Part shown: positions 35,252 through 44,361 of the stretch, one piece after another | How positions within the stretch are numbered: the stretch's first letter is position 1 | How the letters are laid out: each line of letters starts with the position of its first letter | NCBI RefSeq assembly: GCF_040703035.1 | Contig: NZ_CP159996.1 | Coordinates: forward strand, 1,026,001 to 1,090,000 | Source: Terribacillus aidingensis | GTDB lineage: Bacteria > Bacillota > Bacilli > Bacillales > Amphibacillaceae | Direction: 5' to 3' | Length of the DNA stretch: 64,000 bases | Translations under genes and position numbers: made by a program | Notes under the pieces: generated by a model | Seen by the model: only the letters and a program-made list of their open reading frames with translations | Database searches by the model: none | Told to the model about the DNA's origin: nothing

Positions 35252-36298
35252 ATGGAAAAAATTCTTGAAGTGAAAGATTTGAAAGTCTCCTTCAAAACAC
35301 ATGGGGGAGAGGTACAAGCGGTTCGCGGAGTTACCTTCGACCTCCATAAAGGGGAGACCCTCGCAATCGTAGGTGAGTCTGGATCAGGAAAATCGGTAAC
35401 AACTAAAACGCTTATGGGTTTGCTTCCTAAGCCTCATGGTTTTGTAAAAGAAGGCAGCATTGCCTTCGACAATAAAGATATTACGAAATTGAAAGAATCA
35501 GAACTTCAAAAGATCCGCGGGAAGGATATTTCGATGATTTTCCAGGATCCTATGACCTCCTTAAACCCGACTATGAAAGTCGGAACGCAAATTATGGAAG
35601 GTTTGATCAAGCATCAAAATATGGGCAAAACAGAAGCTCGTGAGAAAGCGATCGAGCTGATGAATTTAGTACAAATTCCGAATCCTGAAGCGCGGATGAA
35701 GCAATATCCGCATCAGTTCTCAGGCGGTATGCGTCAGCGTGTCGTAATCGCAATTGCGCTTGCATGTAATCCTCGGGTATTGATTGCCGATGAACCGACA
35801 ACTGCATTGGATGTAACCATTCAAGCACAGATCCTGGAGCTGATGAAAGACATTCAGAAGAAAGTAGATACTTCCATCATCTTCATTACCCATGACCTTG
35901 GAGTTGTTGCTAATGTGGCAGACCGGGTAGCGGTTATGTACGCAGGTAAGATTGTTGAGGTTGGTACAGTTGATGAAGTGTTCTATAATCCGAAGCACCC
36001 GTACACATGGGGTCTGCTCGGTTCCATGCCGACACTTGAGAGTGATGAAGAGGAACTGTTCGCGATTCCGGGTACACCACCTGATTTGATTGCACCTCCA
36101 AAAGGGGATGCCTTTGCAGCGCGTAATAAGTTCGCGCTCGAAATTGACTTTGTTGAGGAGCCGCCAATGTTCAAAGTGTCTGATACGCATTATGCTGCAA
36201 CATGGCTATTGCATGAAGACGCACCGAAAGTCGAGCCGCCTGAGTCAGTCAAGAAGCGAATCGAGTCAATGGAACATTCTGAGGAGGCGACGCGATAA
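35252..36298 (+). CDS. oppD: Oligopeptide ABC transporter ATPase OppD
   Basis: A 348-residue ATPase: Walker A GESGSGKS (residues about 41-48), Q loop MIFQDPMTSLNP, signature FSGGMRQR, Walker B VLIADEP, H loop ITHDLGVV and the C-terminal oligopeptide-transporter extension YNPKHPYTWGLLGSMP. The CxxxxxxC iron-sulfur motif of some OppD proteins is absent. Last base of the stop codon is shared with the oppF start. Confidence 0.96.
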   Translation: MEKILEVKDLKVSFKTHGGEVQAVRGVTFDLHKGETLAIVGESGSGKSVTTKTLMGLLPKPHGFVKEGSIAFDNKDITKLKESELQKIRGKDISMIFQDPMTSLNPTMKVGTQIMEGLIKHQNMGKTEAREKAIELMNLVQIPNPEARMKQYPHQFSGGMRQRVVIAIALACNPRVLIADEPTTALDVTIQAQILELMKDIQKKVDTSIIFITHDLGVVANVADRVAVMYAGKIVEVGTVDEVFYNPKHPYTWGLLGSMPTLESDEEELFAIPGTPPDLIAPPKGDAFAARNKFALEIDFVEEPPMFKVSDTHYAATWLLHEDAPKVEPPESVKKRIESMEHSEEATR

Positions 36299-37242
36299 TG
36301 AGTCAGGAAAAATTACTTGAGATCAAAAATCTGAAGCAGCATTTCAAACTTGGAAGAAATAACGTCGTCAAAGCGGTAGATGGATTGACGTTTGATATTT
36401 ATAAAGGAGAAACATTCGGACTTGTAGGCGAATCGGGCTGTGGTAAATCCACAACTGGCCGCTCCATCATCCGTCTGTACAACTCTACAGATGGTGAAGT
36501 GCTTTTCAAAGGAGAAAACGTCCAAGGAAAGAAAAACAAGTCTGAGTTGAAGAAATTCAACCGTCAGATGCAGATGATTTTCCAGGATCCGTATTCTTCC
36601 CTCAACCCGCGTATGACAGTTATGGATATCATTGCAGAAGGTATCGATATTCATGGCTTGGCAAAGAATGCCGAAGAACGAAAGGCAAAAGTGTATGAAT
36701 TGCTTGAAACAGTTGGTTTGAACAAAGAACACGCTAACCGTTATCCGCATGAATTCAGTGGCGGTCAGCGTCAGCGTCTTGGAATCGCCCGTGCCTTGGC
36801 AGTGGACCCAGAATTCATCATTGCCGATGAGCCGATTTCAGCACTTGATGTATCGATTCAGGCACAGGTGGTCAACTTGATGAAGCAGCTTCAGAAGGAA
36901 AAAGGCCTCACTTACCTGTTCATCGCCCATGACCTTTCCATGGTTAAATACATCAGTGATCGTATCGGTGTTATGTACTTCGGTAAGTTAGTTGAGCTTG
37001 CTGATGCAGAGGAGCTTTATAAGAATCCGGTGCATCCATATACACGCTCTCTTCTTTCCGCGATTCCGCTTCCAGATCCAATTTACGAGCGCAATCGTAA
37101 ACGTATCGTTTATGATCCAAGTCAGCATGATACAAGTGAAGAGCCGGAATTCCGTGAAATCAGCCCAAGACATTGGGTATTGTGCACCTCCAAAGAATTT
37201 GAGGAATACAAAAAAGAAAAACAAAATCCTGTTACAAATTAA
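36298..37242 (+). CDS. oppF: Oligopeptide ABC transporter ATPase OppF
   Basis: A 314-residue ATPase partner of OppD: Walker A GESGCGKS, MIFQDPYSSLNPRMTV, signature FSGGQRQR, Walker B FIIADEP, H loop IAHDLSMV and the C-terminal YKNPVHPYTRSLLSAIP extension. Its start overlaps the oppD stop (TAATG) and is preceded by GAGGAGG, so translation is coupled. Last gene of the operon. Confidence 0.96.
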   Translation: MSQEKLLEIKNLKQHFKLGRNNVVKAVDGLTFDIYKGETFGLVGESGCGKSTTGRSIIRLYNSTDGEVLFKGENVQGKKNKSELKKFNRQMQMIFQDPYSSLNPRMTVMDIIAEGIDIHGLAKNAEERKAKVYELLETVGLNKEHANRYPHEFSGGQRQRLGIARALAVDPEFIIADEPISALDVSIQAQVVNLMKQLQKEKGLTYLFIAHDLSMVKYISDRIGVMYFGKLVELADAEELYKNPVHPYTRSLLSAIPLPDPIYERNRKRIVYDPSQHDTSEEPEFREISPRHWVLCTSKEFEEYKKEKQNPVTN

Positions 37243-37247
37243 TAAGC

Positions 37248-37278
37248 AAAACCGCAGCCTATGACTGCGGTTTTTTTT
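37248..37278 (+). terminator. Terminator of the opp operon
   Basis: Stem AAACCGCAG/CTGCGGTTT, seven-base loop, eight T. Confidence 0.9.
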
Positions 37279-37439
37279 ATGCTGTATTAGGTTTGCTATA
37301 TGAAAAATTAGGATAAGTAGGAAGGGGGGGATAATCCGACATAAACTTGGCGATTTCGTAAGAGACTTGGTAAAACCGGTTTCATCTTCCAAATAACTCC
37401 CTTATAATGATATTAACTACCGAATAGGAGATTGATAGA

Positions 37440-38639
37440 ATGGGAAAATTTAAAAAGTCGATGATGACGGCTGCACTTGCTGTTACAGCGCTAATGCCCA
37501 CAGCTGTCTTTGCAGCTAATGAAGGGGAACAATTGGAAGGAAAGCAGCTTACTGCCCGCTCCTCGACTGTAGATACGTATGAAGTACCGCCAGTGATGAA
37601 GCGGTTTACATATTCATCCGATTTATCCTTTGAATATCCCGATGCTGTCAGAGGTATATATGTTACTGGACCTAGCGCAGGGGGAGCAAAATTCGACAGT
37701 TTAGTGAAGATGGTGGACGAGACAGATCTTAATTCAATGGTCATCGATATCAAAGACGATCATGGAAACATTACATACACGCCTGATGAAAAATCACCAT
37801 ATTACGATATAGCACAAAATTACATAGACGATCCGCAAAAGATGCTGAAGGAATTAGAAAAGCATAAGATCTACCCGATTGCCCGAATCGTGGTGTTCAA
37901 AGATACGTTATTAGCCGAGAAGAAGCCAGAGCTTTCCTTCCGCAACGCGGACGGCAGTGTATGGAAAAACGGACGAGGGGAAGCATTTGTCAGCCCATTC
38001 CAGCATGAAGTATGGGAATACAATGTCGAGCTGGCAAAAGAAGCAGCTATGATGGGCTTCCAGGAAATTCAGTTTGATTATGTCCGTTTCCCGGAAGGGT
38101 TTGAAACAAAGGACGATGAACTGCAGTATGATCTGGGTGATTACACCGATGAAAAAACGGATAATGTACAGAAGCGTGTCAATGCCGTTACTGATTTTGT
38201 AGCATATGCAAAAGAGGAATTATCCAACTATGATGTGCAGACATCAGTTGATATATTCGGCTACGCTGCGACTTTGGATGAAGCACCAGGAATCGGTCAG
38301 AACTTCTCCAAAATATCGTCCAATGTCGATGTCATTTCGTCGATGATATATCCGAGCCACTGGACGTCTTATTTTGGATTGGATGTTCCGAATGACCATC
38401 CGTATGAATTAACGGCTGAATATGCCAAAGTAGAGAATGATGTATTAGGTAAGCTTGAGAATAAACCAGTATCAAGACCGTGGATTCAGGACTTTGAAGC
38501 GCCATGGGTATCCTCGAAACAATATGGCAAGCAAGAAGTAGAAGATCAAATTCGTGCGCTAAATGAGAATGGAATCGACGAATTTCTCATTTGGAATGCA
38601 GCAAATAACTATACAGAAGGTGTCGATTTCACACCATGA
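37440..38639 (+). CDS. Secreted putative glycoside hydrolase (DUF4015)
   Basis: A 399-residue exported protein with a cleavable signal peptide (MGKFKKSMMTAALAV ... TAVFAA). The mature part is a DUF4015 TIM-barrel-type glycoside-hydrolase-like domain: AVRGIYVTG, MVIDIKDDHGN, YPIARIVVFKD, EIQFDYVRFPEG (with the acidic pair expected near the active site), SVDIFGYA, ISSMIYPSHW and FLIWNAAN. Substrate not known; a cell-wall or exopolysaccharide target is a guess. Single gene with promoter element TATAAT at 37403-37408 and a poor -35. Confidence 0.87.
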   Translation: MGKFKKSMMTAALAVTALMPTAVFAANEGEQLEGKQLTARSSTVDTYEVPPVMKRFTYSSDLSFEYPDAVRGIYVTGPSAGGAKFDSLVKMVDETDLNSMVIDIKDDHGNITYTPDEKSPYYDIAQNYIDDPQKMLKELEKHKIYPIARIVVFKDTLLAEKKPELSFRNADGSVWKNGRGEAFVSPFQHEVWEYNVELAKEAAMMGFQEIQFDYVRFPEGFETKDDELQYDLGDYTDEKTDNVQKRVNAVTDFVAYAKEELSNYDVQTSVDIFGYAATLDEAPGIGQNFSKISSNVDVISSMIYPSHWTSYFGLDVPNDHPYELTAEYAKVENDVLGKLENKPVSRPWIQDFEAPWVSSKQYGKQEVEDQIRALNENGIDEFLIWNAANNYTEGVDFTP

Positions 38640-38644
38640 TCCGG

Positions 38645-38676
38645 AACAGCCTCTCTTTTGGGAGGCTGTTTTGTTT
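38645..38676 (+). terminator. Terminator after DUF4015 gene
   Basis: Stem AACAGCCTC/GAGGCTGTT with an eight-base loop and a short T tract. Confidence 0.8.
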
Positions 38677-38700
38677 ATGGAGAGTGTTCGCGGGTATAAT
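38671..38700 (+). promoter_or_regulatory. Promoter of yjbC
   Basis: TTGTTT (38671-38676), 18 bases, TATAAT (38695-38700), about 30 bases before the yjbC start. Confidence 0.6.
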
Positions 38701-38731
38701 TATGTTATCACGTCGCTGAAGGAGTTGCCTT

Positions 38732-39322
38732 ATGAATTGGTATGAGAAATTAAGCAAATATTTTCCGATAGAAGAAATGAAATCGAAGGAGCATATGGAA
38801 TTGCTGCTGAAAGAAAAAGCAGATGTATATTTCAAGGATGAGAGTGCGGATCATGTCCTGATGTATGCAGAGTTCGACCATTTTCTATTTATTGACTATG
38901 TGTATGTCTCCGCCAAAACGCGCGGAAAAGGCATTGGAGGTAAGCTGATTGATAAACTGAAGAAACGTGGAAAGCCAATTTTGCTGGAGGTGGAGCCACT
39001 TCAGTATGATGATACAGATTCCGAGAAACGTCTCCGTTTCTATGAAAGACAAGGGTTCCAGCATGCCCAGACGATTGGATATAACCGTCGTTCCCTTGCC
39101 ACAGCTGAGGAGAACCCAATGGAAATCCTGTATTGGGCGCCTAATGGGGAAACAGAGGAGGAGATATTTGGCGCAATGCGGGACATGTACGAACAGATTC
39201 ATACGTACAAGGATAAACAGCTGTATGGTGAGGCCTATCAGACATCGGATGAAGTGCTGACATTTTCAAAGGATGCATCAAAGGATAGTATTTTTGATAT
39301 GTTGAAAGAAAATGAGAAATAA
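38732..39322 (+). CDS. yjbC: GNAT-family acetyltransferase YjbC
   Basis: A 196-residue protein, N-terminal GNAT domain matching YjbC: MNWYEKLSKYFPIEEMKS, FDHFLFIDYVYVSAKTRGKGIGGKLI (acetyl-CoA loop RGKGIG) and YNRRSLATAEENPMEILYWAPNG. In B. subtilis yjbC is co-transcribed with spx and is stress induced. Substrate unknown. Here 226 bases separate it from spx, with promoter-like and operator-like elements in between. Confidence 0.93.
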   Translation: MNWYEKLSKYFPIEEMKSKEHMELLLKEKADVYFKDESADHVLMYAEFDHFLFIDYVYVSAKTRGKGIGGKLIDKLKKRGKPILLEVEPLQYDDTDSEKRLRFYERQGFQHAQTIGYNRRSLATAEENPMEILYWAPNGETEEEIFGAMRDMYEQIHTYKDKQLYGEAYQTSDEVLTFSKDASKDSIFDMLKENEK

Positions 39323-39435
39323 ATTATTAAAATGGGTTTCAAACCCTATAGGCAGGGTAAACAGGAACCATAACAACATTGCATACGTATATTTGTGTAA
39401 AAACTGTGGTATCTTTCAGGAAGTCTTTTAATAAC

Positions 39436-39462
39436 TTGACCACTGTAGTATACTTGTACATA
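39436..39462 (+). promoter_or_regulatory. Promoter candidate for spx
   Basis: TTGACC (39436-39441) with TACATA (39457-39462) at 15 bases; TATACT (39449-39454) is another -10 candidate. Weak, but placed where the spx-specific promoter of B. subtilis would be. Confidence 0.4.
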
Positions 39463-39473
39463 GAGAGATTAAA

Positions 39474-39488
39474 TTAAAATTATTTTAA
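39474..39488 (+). promoter_or_regulatory. Per-box-like 7-1-7 palindrome upstream of spx
   Basis: TTAAAAT-T-ATTTTAA, a perfect 7-1-7 inverted repeat that differs from the PerR box TTATAATNATTATAA at one position per arm. B. subtilis spx is repressed by PerR and YodB close to this position. Confidence 0.5.
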
Positions 39489-39548
39489 ATAAAATCTTTC
39501 CATGGGCAAAGAAATAGAAACATATTCTGTATTGAGGAGTGAAGTTTA

Positions 39549-39944
39549 ATGGTAACACTTTATACCTCACCAAGTTGTACATCTTGCCGCAAAGCTAAAG
39601 CTTGGTTAGAAGAGCACGATATTCCGTTCACAGAGAGGAACATCTTCTCCGAGACATTATCACTTGATGAAATCAAGGAAATCCTGCGTATGACAGAAGA
39701 TGGTACAGATGAAATCATCTCTACTCGCTCGAAGGTTTTCCAAAGCCTAAATATGAACTTAGATCAATTACCATTGAAGAAGTTATATAGCTTGATTCAA
39801 GAAAACCCAGGTCTTTTGCGACGCCCGATCATCCTTGATGAGAAACGTTTGCAGGTAGGCTATAACGAGGATGAAATTCGCCGCTTCTTGCCAAGAACTG
39901 TGCGTACTTTCCAGTTGCGTGAAGCACAGCGTATGGTCAACTGA
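39549..39944 (+). CDS. spxA: Transcriptional regulator Spx
   Basis: A 131-residue ArsC-family regulator that binds the RNA polymerase alpha subunit and switches on thiol-stress genes. Redox switch C10-x-x-C13 in [10 protein letters not shown] is intact, and the polymerase-contact Gly52 region ([13 protein letters not shown]) and the C-terminal ClpXP-recognition tail are present. Its adaptor SpxH is encoded at 45.0 kb. Single gene with its own upstream control elements and terminator. Confidence 0.97.
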   Translation: MVTLYTSPSCTSCRKAKAWLEEHDIPFTERNIFSETLSLDEIKEILRMTEDGTDEIISTRSKVFQSLNMNLDQLPLKKLYSLIQENPGLLRRPIILDEKRLQVGYNEDEIRRFLPRTVRTFQLREAQRMVN

Positions 39945-39956
39945 CCTTATACAAAC

Positions 39957-39993
39957 AAAGGACGTAGATCCATTGGGATCTGCGTCTTTTTTC
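39957..39993 (+). terminator. Terminator after spx
   Basis: Stem GACGTAGATCC/GGATCTGCGTC with one mismatch, ATTG loop, T6. Confidence 0.88.
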
Positions 39994-40010
39994 TTTCCAG
40001 CTGCCCTTGG

Positions 40011-40039
40011 ATGACAAATTATCTGAAATGCGCTACAAT
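40011..40039 (+). promoter_or_regulatory. Promoter of mecA
   Basis: ATGACA (40011-40016), 17 bases, TACAAT (40034-40039). Start near 40046 gives a 5' leader of about 180 nt, longer than usual. Confidence 0.65.
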
Positions 40040-40228
40040 GGACAGAATCCTTCTAAGGTCATTCGCCTTTTTTCGGCATTCTTAAGCCTTTCTGTTTTCC
40101 ATACGGAAGGATTTATCATAAAATAGAAATACACACAGAAAAAGTTAGATTGAGGGTAAGGGAATACGGGAAGTGTAAAGGCAAGAGGGCGTTTTTCACC
40201 TGCCACTTTACTGGAGGGAGAGAAAACC

Positions 40229-40900
40229 ATGGAAATAGAAAGAATAAATGAGAATACAATCAAATTTTATATATCTTATATAGATATTGAAGATCGCGGC
40301 TTCGATAAAGAAGATATTTGGTATAACCGTGAAAGAAGTGAGCAATTGTTCTGGCAGATGATGGATGAAGTCAATTATAAAGAAGACTTCAGCGTTGATG
40401 GTCCGCTTTGGATTCAAGTGCAGGCCATGGATAAAGGATTGGAAATTGTCGTAACAAAGGCTCAGCTATCAAAAGATGGAGAAAGCTTAGAGCTGAATGT
40501 GGATGATAAAACAATCCAATCCTCTGTAGAGGAAAAAGTCGAATCTGTTCTGGAAGAGAAATTCGGCTCACATCAGCAAGATGGAGAAGAAGAGGATGAG
40601 GAGGAGTTGTCCTTCGTCATTCAATTCAGAGACTTTGAGGACGTCATTCAGCTCAGCCACTACTTCGAAGAGACATATGGCATAGAGAACAGATTATTCC
40701 ATTACAAAGACAGATACATGCTTTATGTGGAATTCGATGATACGGTACTTGGAGATGATGAGCAGGAAGATGTTCTAAGTCAGATACTTGAATTCGGCTA
40801 TGATTCCCAAACAACGATTTATCGATTGGAAGAATATGGCAAGGTGATATTCGCTGAAGACGCACTTACTAACGTGAAGCAATACTTCCCTCGTAAATAG
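40229..40900 (+). CDS. mecA: Adaptor protein MecA
   Basis: A 223-residue ClpC adaptor that brings ComK/ComS and other substrates to ClpCP. The N-terminal substrate-binding part (MEIERINENTIKFYISYIDI, RSEQLFWQMMDEV) is joined by an acidic linker (GEEEDEEE near residue 117) to the C-terminal ClpC-binding domain (FRDFEDVIQLSHYF ... LEEYGKVIFAEDAL). ATG follows GGAGGGAG. In B. subtilis yjbE lies between spx and mecA; it is absent here. Confidence 0.96.
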   Translation: MEIERINENTIKFYISYIDIEDRGFDKEDIWYNRERSEQLFWQMMDEVNYKEDFSVDGPLWIQVQAMDKGLEIVVTKAQLSKDGESLELNVDDKTIQSSVEEKVESVLEEKFGSHQQDGEEEDEEELSFVIQFRDFEDVIQLSHYFEETYGIENRLFHYKDRYMLYVEFDDTVLGDDEQEDVLSQILEFGYDSQTTIYRLEEYGKVIFAEDALTNVKQYFPRK

Positions 40901-40928
40901 ACATTCATTACAGAATGTCTATTTTTTT
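40899..40928 (+). terminator. Terminator after mecA
   Basis: Stem AGACATTC/GAATGTCT, six-base loop, A then seven T. Confidence 0.85.
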
Positions 40929-40934
40929 GTGCTT

Positions 40935-40947
40935 AAAATTGCTTTTT
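40935..40947 (+). promoter_or_regulatory. ComK AT-box upstream of coiA
   Basis: AAAA-TTGCT-TTTT, an exact half-site AAAAN5TTTT. About 35 bases downstream is TATACT (40982-40987), which has no recognisable -35, as expected for an activator-dependent ComK promoter. A full second AT-box is not obvious. Confidence 0.5.
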
Positions 40948-41008
40948 TGATTAGTTTTCCAGCGCTGAATGTTTCCTGATATATACTAGCCTCAAGGAGG
41001 TGATAGCT

Positions 41009-42115
41009 ATGTTGCAGGCGCAGTTGGAGGATGGAAGATTAATCCTGCTTGCTGCACATCGTAAAGAGCAAATCCATGATTTCAAAAAGCAGCGTTTTCT
41101 CTGTCCTGCCTGCAGAAAGTCAGTCATCATAAGGGCTGGCAAGAAATTGATTCCTCATTTTGCCCATGAGCAAATCCACGATTGCGAGCTGAATAGAACC
41201 GGGGAAAGTTTATACCATATGCGAGGTAAGTTGCAGCTGTTCCGTTGGCTTACTAAGCAAGGCTATACTGTTAAATTGGAGCAATGTCTTAAAGATTCCG
41301 CTAGACGTCCAGACTTGCTGCTTCGTACCGCTGGAGGAAAAGAGCTGGCAATAGAATATCAATGTGCAGCCATATCGGATGAAGAGCTGCTGCGGCGCAA
41401 TGAAGCATACGAGCGGAACGGGATAGTTCCTATATGGATCTTGGGCGGCAACAGGTTAAAACGTACATCTACTTATATGCTCGACTTACCAAAAAGGGAA
41501 CAGCGCTTCTTGACGCAATATAAGCAGAACATGCAATTGCAGATGTTATATTATTGCTCGGACAGTAAAACATTTTGTAACGTCCAACACATTCTCCTCA
41601 CTGGAAAAAAACAGACTGTTGGTCAGTTCTTTTTCCGCCCTCTTCCCAATTTACTCTTTCCTCATTTATTTCAAGTTCTCCCTCAAAATGTTGAAGAAAC
41701 ACATAAGGTGTGGCAAAGTATCCAAGCAAGAGCGGTAGCGAGGCCGCTCACATATGCTCCTGCTTCTATTAAACGCTGGGTGATGCGCTTGTATGACGCC
41801 GGGTTTCTCCTGCATGATTTCCCGTTATCCATCTTACAGCCTGTTGAAGCGCAATATCAAATGTCTGTACCGCCATATATTTGGCAGACTGATCTCTGGC
41901 TTGAGCAATTGAACGTTTTACCTGTAATGGGGAGCGTATCTCTTAATCGGCTAAAATACGTATGCAGAAAATGGGAAGCCGCCACAAGACCTTTTGCCGT
42001 GCCTATCAGTACGCATCCGGCGGAATCGTATATGCAGCGTCTATGCCAGCTCGGATGGTTTGGGCAAATTAATGCTGATACTTTCGTAAAGAAAAAGGCA
42101 TTATCTCTATTTTGA
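41009..42115 (+). CDS. coiA: Competence protein CoiA
   Basis: A 368-residue CoiA-family protein, needed for transformation after DNA uptake and proposed to act in recombination of incoming DNA. The N-terminal zinc-finger-like part has CPAC and HFAH...HDC (residues about 28-53); the central nuclease-like domain has RRPDLLLRTAGGKELAIEYQCA, the D...E-x-Q pattern of the restriction-endonuclease fold. ATG 41009 follows GGAGGTGAT; GTG 41000 is inside that site. Expected to be ComK-controlled. Confidence 0.93.
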   Translation: MLQAQLEDGRLILLAAHRKEQIHDFKKQRFLCPACRKSVIIRAGKKLIPHFAHEQIHDCELNRTGESLYHMRGKLQLFRWLTKQGYTVKLEQCLKDSARRPDLLLRTAGGKELAIEYQCAAISDEELLRRNEAYERNGIVPIWILGGNRLKRTSTYMLDLPKREQRFLTQYKQNMQLQMLYYCSDSKTFCNVQHILLTGKKQTVGQFFFRPLPNLLFPHLFQVLPQNVEETHKVWQSIQARAVARPLTYAPASIKRWVMRLYDAGFLLHDFPLSILQPVEAQYQMSVPPYIWQTDLWLEQLNVLPVMGSVSLNRLKYVCRKWEAATRPFAVPISTHPAESYMQRLCQLGWFGQINADTFVKKKALSLF

Positions 42116-42255
42116 GGTAAATTCTTCGCATGATTCTCTTGCTTTTATATATAATATAAGAGAGAAAATGCTTATAGTTGAAGGATTTTCCCTGCCAAAA
42201 TACGAAATAGTTAATTGGAACAGAAAAAGGTAAGCAGCATTGGAGGAGGATGTTC

Positions 42256-44067
42256 GTGTCAAAATCAGCTAAATCTTTACCAAAAAGAAACGAGGTTCCA
42301 GTAGAAAAAACTTGGAACCTAGAGAATATATTCGCGACAGATGAACTGTGGGAGGAAGAGCGCAAAGCATTGTCTGAGGATGGAGATAAGATCTCTGCAT
42401 TCCAAGGCAAGCTGGAAGAGTCCGCAGATACTTTGTACAAGATGTTCAAGCTGCAGGATGATCTGTCTGAGCGTATCGGCAAGCTTTATACATACGCGCA
42501 TATGCGTTATGATCAGGATACGACGAACGGGCATTATCAGGCATTGCAATCAAAGGCGGAGCTATTGATTACGCAGATCTCAAGCAAGATGAGCTATATT
42601 GTTCCGGAATTACTTGCAATTGACGAGAGCCGCATCCAATCGTTCCTGAAAGAGAACGATGATCTTAAAGTGTACGAGCATACCTTGAACGAAATAAGCC
42701 GTCAGCGTGCGCATGTGCTGTCTGAAAAGGAAGAGACATTACTTGCACAGGCTTCCGAAGTTACCGATAATGGCTCTGCTACATTCGGTATGCTTAACAA
42801 CGCCGATTTGACTTTCCCGAGCATCAAGAATGAAGAAGGGGAAGAAGTGGATGTGACACACGGTCGTTATGTCACATTCCTGGAGTCGAAAGATCAGCGT
42901 GTACGCCGGGATGCATTCAAGTCCATGTATGATACTTTCGGTCAATTCCGCAATACTTTTGCCTCTACTCTTTCAGGTACAGTGAAGAAGAATAACTTCT
43001 ACGCAAAAGTAAGGAATTATGAGTCAGCGCGTCAGTCTGCACTGGATAATAATAAAATTCCAGAACAGGTTTATGATAACCTCGTAGATGCAGTCAATGA
43101 GCGTTTACCACTGCTTCACCGTTATGTGGAACTCCGCAAGAAGGTGTTGGGCATAGACGATTTGCATATGTATGATCTCTATACGCCGCTAGTGAAAGAT
43201 GTCGACATGAAGGTGACATATGACGAAGCGAAGGATTATGTCCTTAAAGGACTTGAGCCATTAGGTGAGGAATATCAGTCTATCCTGAAGGAAGGCTTCG
43301 AAAACCGCTGGGTTGATGTGGAAGAGAATAAAGGTAAACGCAGTGGTGCCTACTCATCTGGTGCATATGGAACAAACCCTTATATCCTGATGAACTGGCA
43401 GGATAACGTCAACAATCTGTTCACTTTGGCTCATGAATTCGGTCATTCGGTCCATAGCTATTATACACGCAAAAATCAGCCATACCGATATGGTAACTAT
43501 TCCATCTTTGTTGCTGAGGTTGCATCTACATGCAATGAAGCTTTGCTGAATGAATATATGATTAATAATGTGGATGATGAGCAGGAGAAGCTGTATTTGC
43601 TGAATCACTTCCTCGAGGGCTTCCGCGGCACTGTTTTCCGTCAAACAATGTTTGCTGAATTTGAGCATATGATTCACAAGCATCAGCAGGACGGCGAAGT
43701 GCTTACAGCCGAGAATCTGACATCCATGTATTATGATTTGAATAAGAAATACTTTGGTGATGGTTTGACTATCGATGAAGAAATTGGATTGGAATGGGCA
43801 CGTATTCCTCATTTCTATTACAATTACTATGTGTATCAATACGCTACAGGCTACGCAGCTGCTACTGCACTATCAGCTAAGATCCTTGAAGAGGGAGAGC
43901 CTGCTGTCGAAAAATATGTAGGTTTCTTGAAGGCTGGAAGCAGCGATTATCCAATTGAGGTACTGAAGTCTGCTGGAGTAGATATGACGGATATACAAAC
44001 TATTCTTTCTGCACTTGATGTATTCGAGGCGAAGCTTGACGAAATGGAAAAACTATTGCAGAAGTAA
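42256..44067 (+). CDS. pepF: Oligoendopeptidase F
   Basis: A 603-residue M3B metallopeptidase that cuts short peptides in the cytoplasm. The zinc site is HEFGHSVHSYY (about residue 390-400) with the third ligand in the following EVAST element. The N-terminal part LPKRNEVPVEKTWNLE and C-terminal YATGYAAATALS are typical of PepF. The start is probably GTG 42256, six bases after GGAGGAGG; ATG 42250 touches that site. It fits functionally with the opp importer, which supplies oligopeptides. Confidence 0.95.
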   Translation: MSKSAKSLPKRNEVPVEKTWNLENIFATDELWEEERKALSEDGDKISAFQGKLEESADTLYKMFKLQDDLSERIGKLYTYAHMRYDQDTTNGHYQALQSKAELLITQISSKMSYIVPELLAIDESRIQSFLKENDDLKVYEHTLNEISRQRAHVLSEKEETLLAQASEVTDNGSATFGMLNNADLTFPSIKNEEGEEVDVTHGRYVTFLESKDQRVRRDAFKSMYDTFGQFRNTFASTLSGTVKKNNFYAKVRNYESARQSALDNNKIPEQVYDNLVDAVNERLPLLHRYVELRKKVLGIDDLHMYDLYTPLVKDVDMKVTYDEAKDYVLKGLEPLGEEYQSILKEGFENRWVDVEENKGKRSGAYSSGAYGTNPYILMNWQDNVNNLFTLAHEFGHSVHSYYTRKNQPYRYGNYSIFVAEVASTCNEALLNEYMINNVDDEQEKLYLLNHFLEGFRGTVFRQTMFAEFEHMIHKHQQDGEVLTAENLTSMYYDLNKKYFGDGLTIDEEIGLEWARIPHFYYNYYVYQYATGYAAATALSAKILEEGEPAVEKYVGFLKAGSSDYPIEVLKSAGVDMTDIQTILSALDVFEAKLDEMEKLLQK

Positions 44068-44070
44068 AAA

Positions 44071-44099
44071 GAAAACCGATGCTAACGCGTCGGTTTTTT
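44071..44099 (+). terminator. Bidirectional terminator after pepF
   Basis: Stem AAACCGATGC/GCGTCGGTTT (one wobble), TAAC loop, T6; overlaps the end of the convergent small gene. Confidence 0.85.
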
Positions 44100-44267
44100 C
44101 ATGCCTTTGAATGTTCTTCTTCTTGTAAAGAAAAAACATGCAGCTAGTAAGGATAAAAATAACAAAGGCAACGTAATTGCCAAGGAAACGAAATGCAGCA
44201 TACCGAGAATATTGAAACATAAAGCAAAGATGACCCAGGCGATCAACAGGATTCCGATTCCTTTCAT
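44082..44267 (-). CDS. Small membrane protein (position of B. subtilis yizD)
   Basis: A 61-residue protein with two membrane helices (GIGILLIAWVIFALCFNIL and SLAITLPLLFLSLLAACFFF) and a basic tail. ATG 44267 follows GGAGGTGGTACG. It lies between pepF and roxS, where B. subtilis has yizD, but sequence identity with YizD was not established. Its stop region overlaps the pepF terminator. Function unknown. Confidence 0.7.
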   Translation of the reverse strand: MKGIGILLIAWVIFALCFNILGMLHFVSLAITLPLLFLSLLAACFFFTRRRTFKGMKKPTR

Positions 44268-44338
44268 CGTACCACCTCCGACTATCATCACTTTATGCAG
44301 GCATGGAAAAGACTAGACTAAGTGAGCTTGTGACTTTT

Positions 44339-44356
44339 TTGTGAAATTGTGCACAT
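44339..44356 (+). promoter_or_regulatory. Rex-like operator upstream of roxS
   Basis: TTGTGAAATTGTGCACAT, compared with the Rex consensus TTGTGAAnnnnTTCACAA: left arm perfect, right arm 5 of 7. It ends five bases before the -35 of the roxS promoter. Rex (NADH-sensing) control of roxS is known in B. subtilis. Confidence 0.6.
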
Positions 44357-44361
44357 AATAG

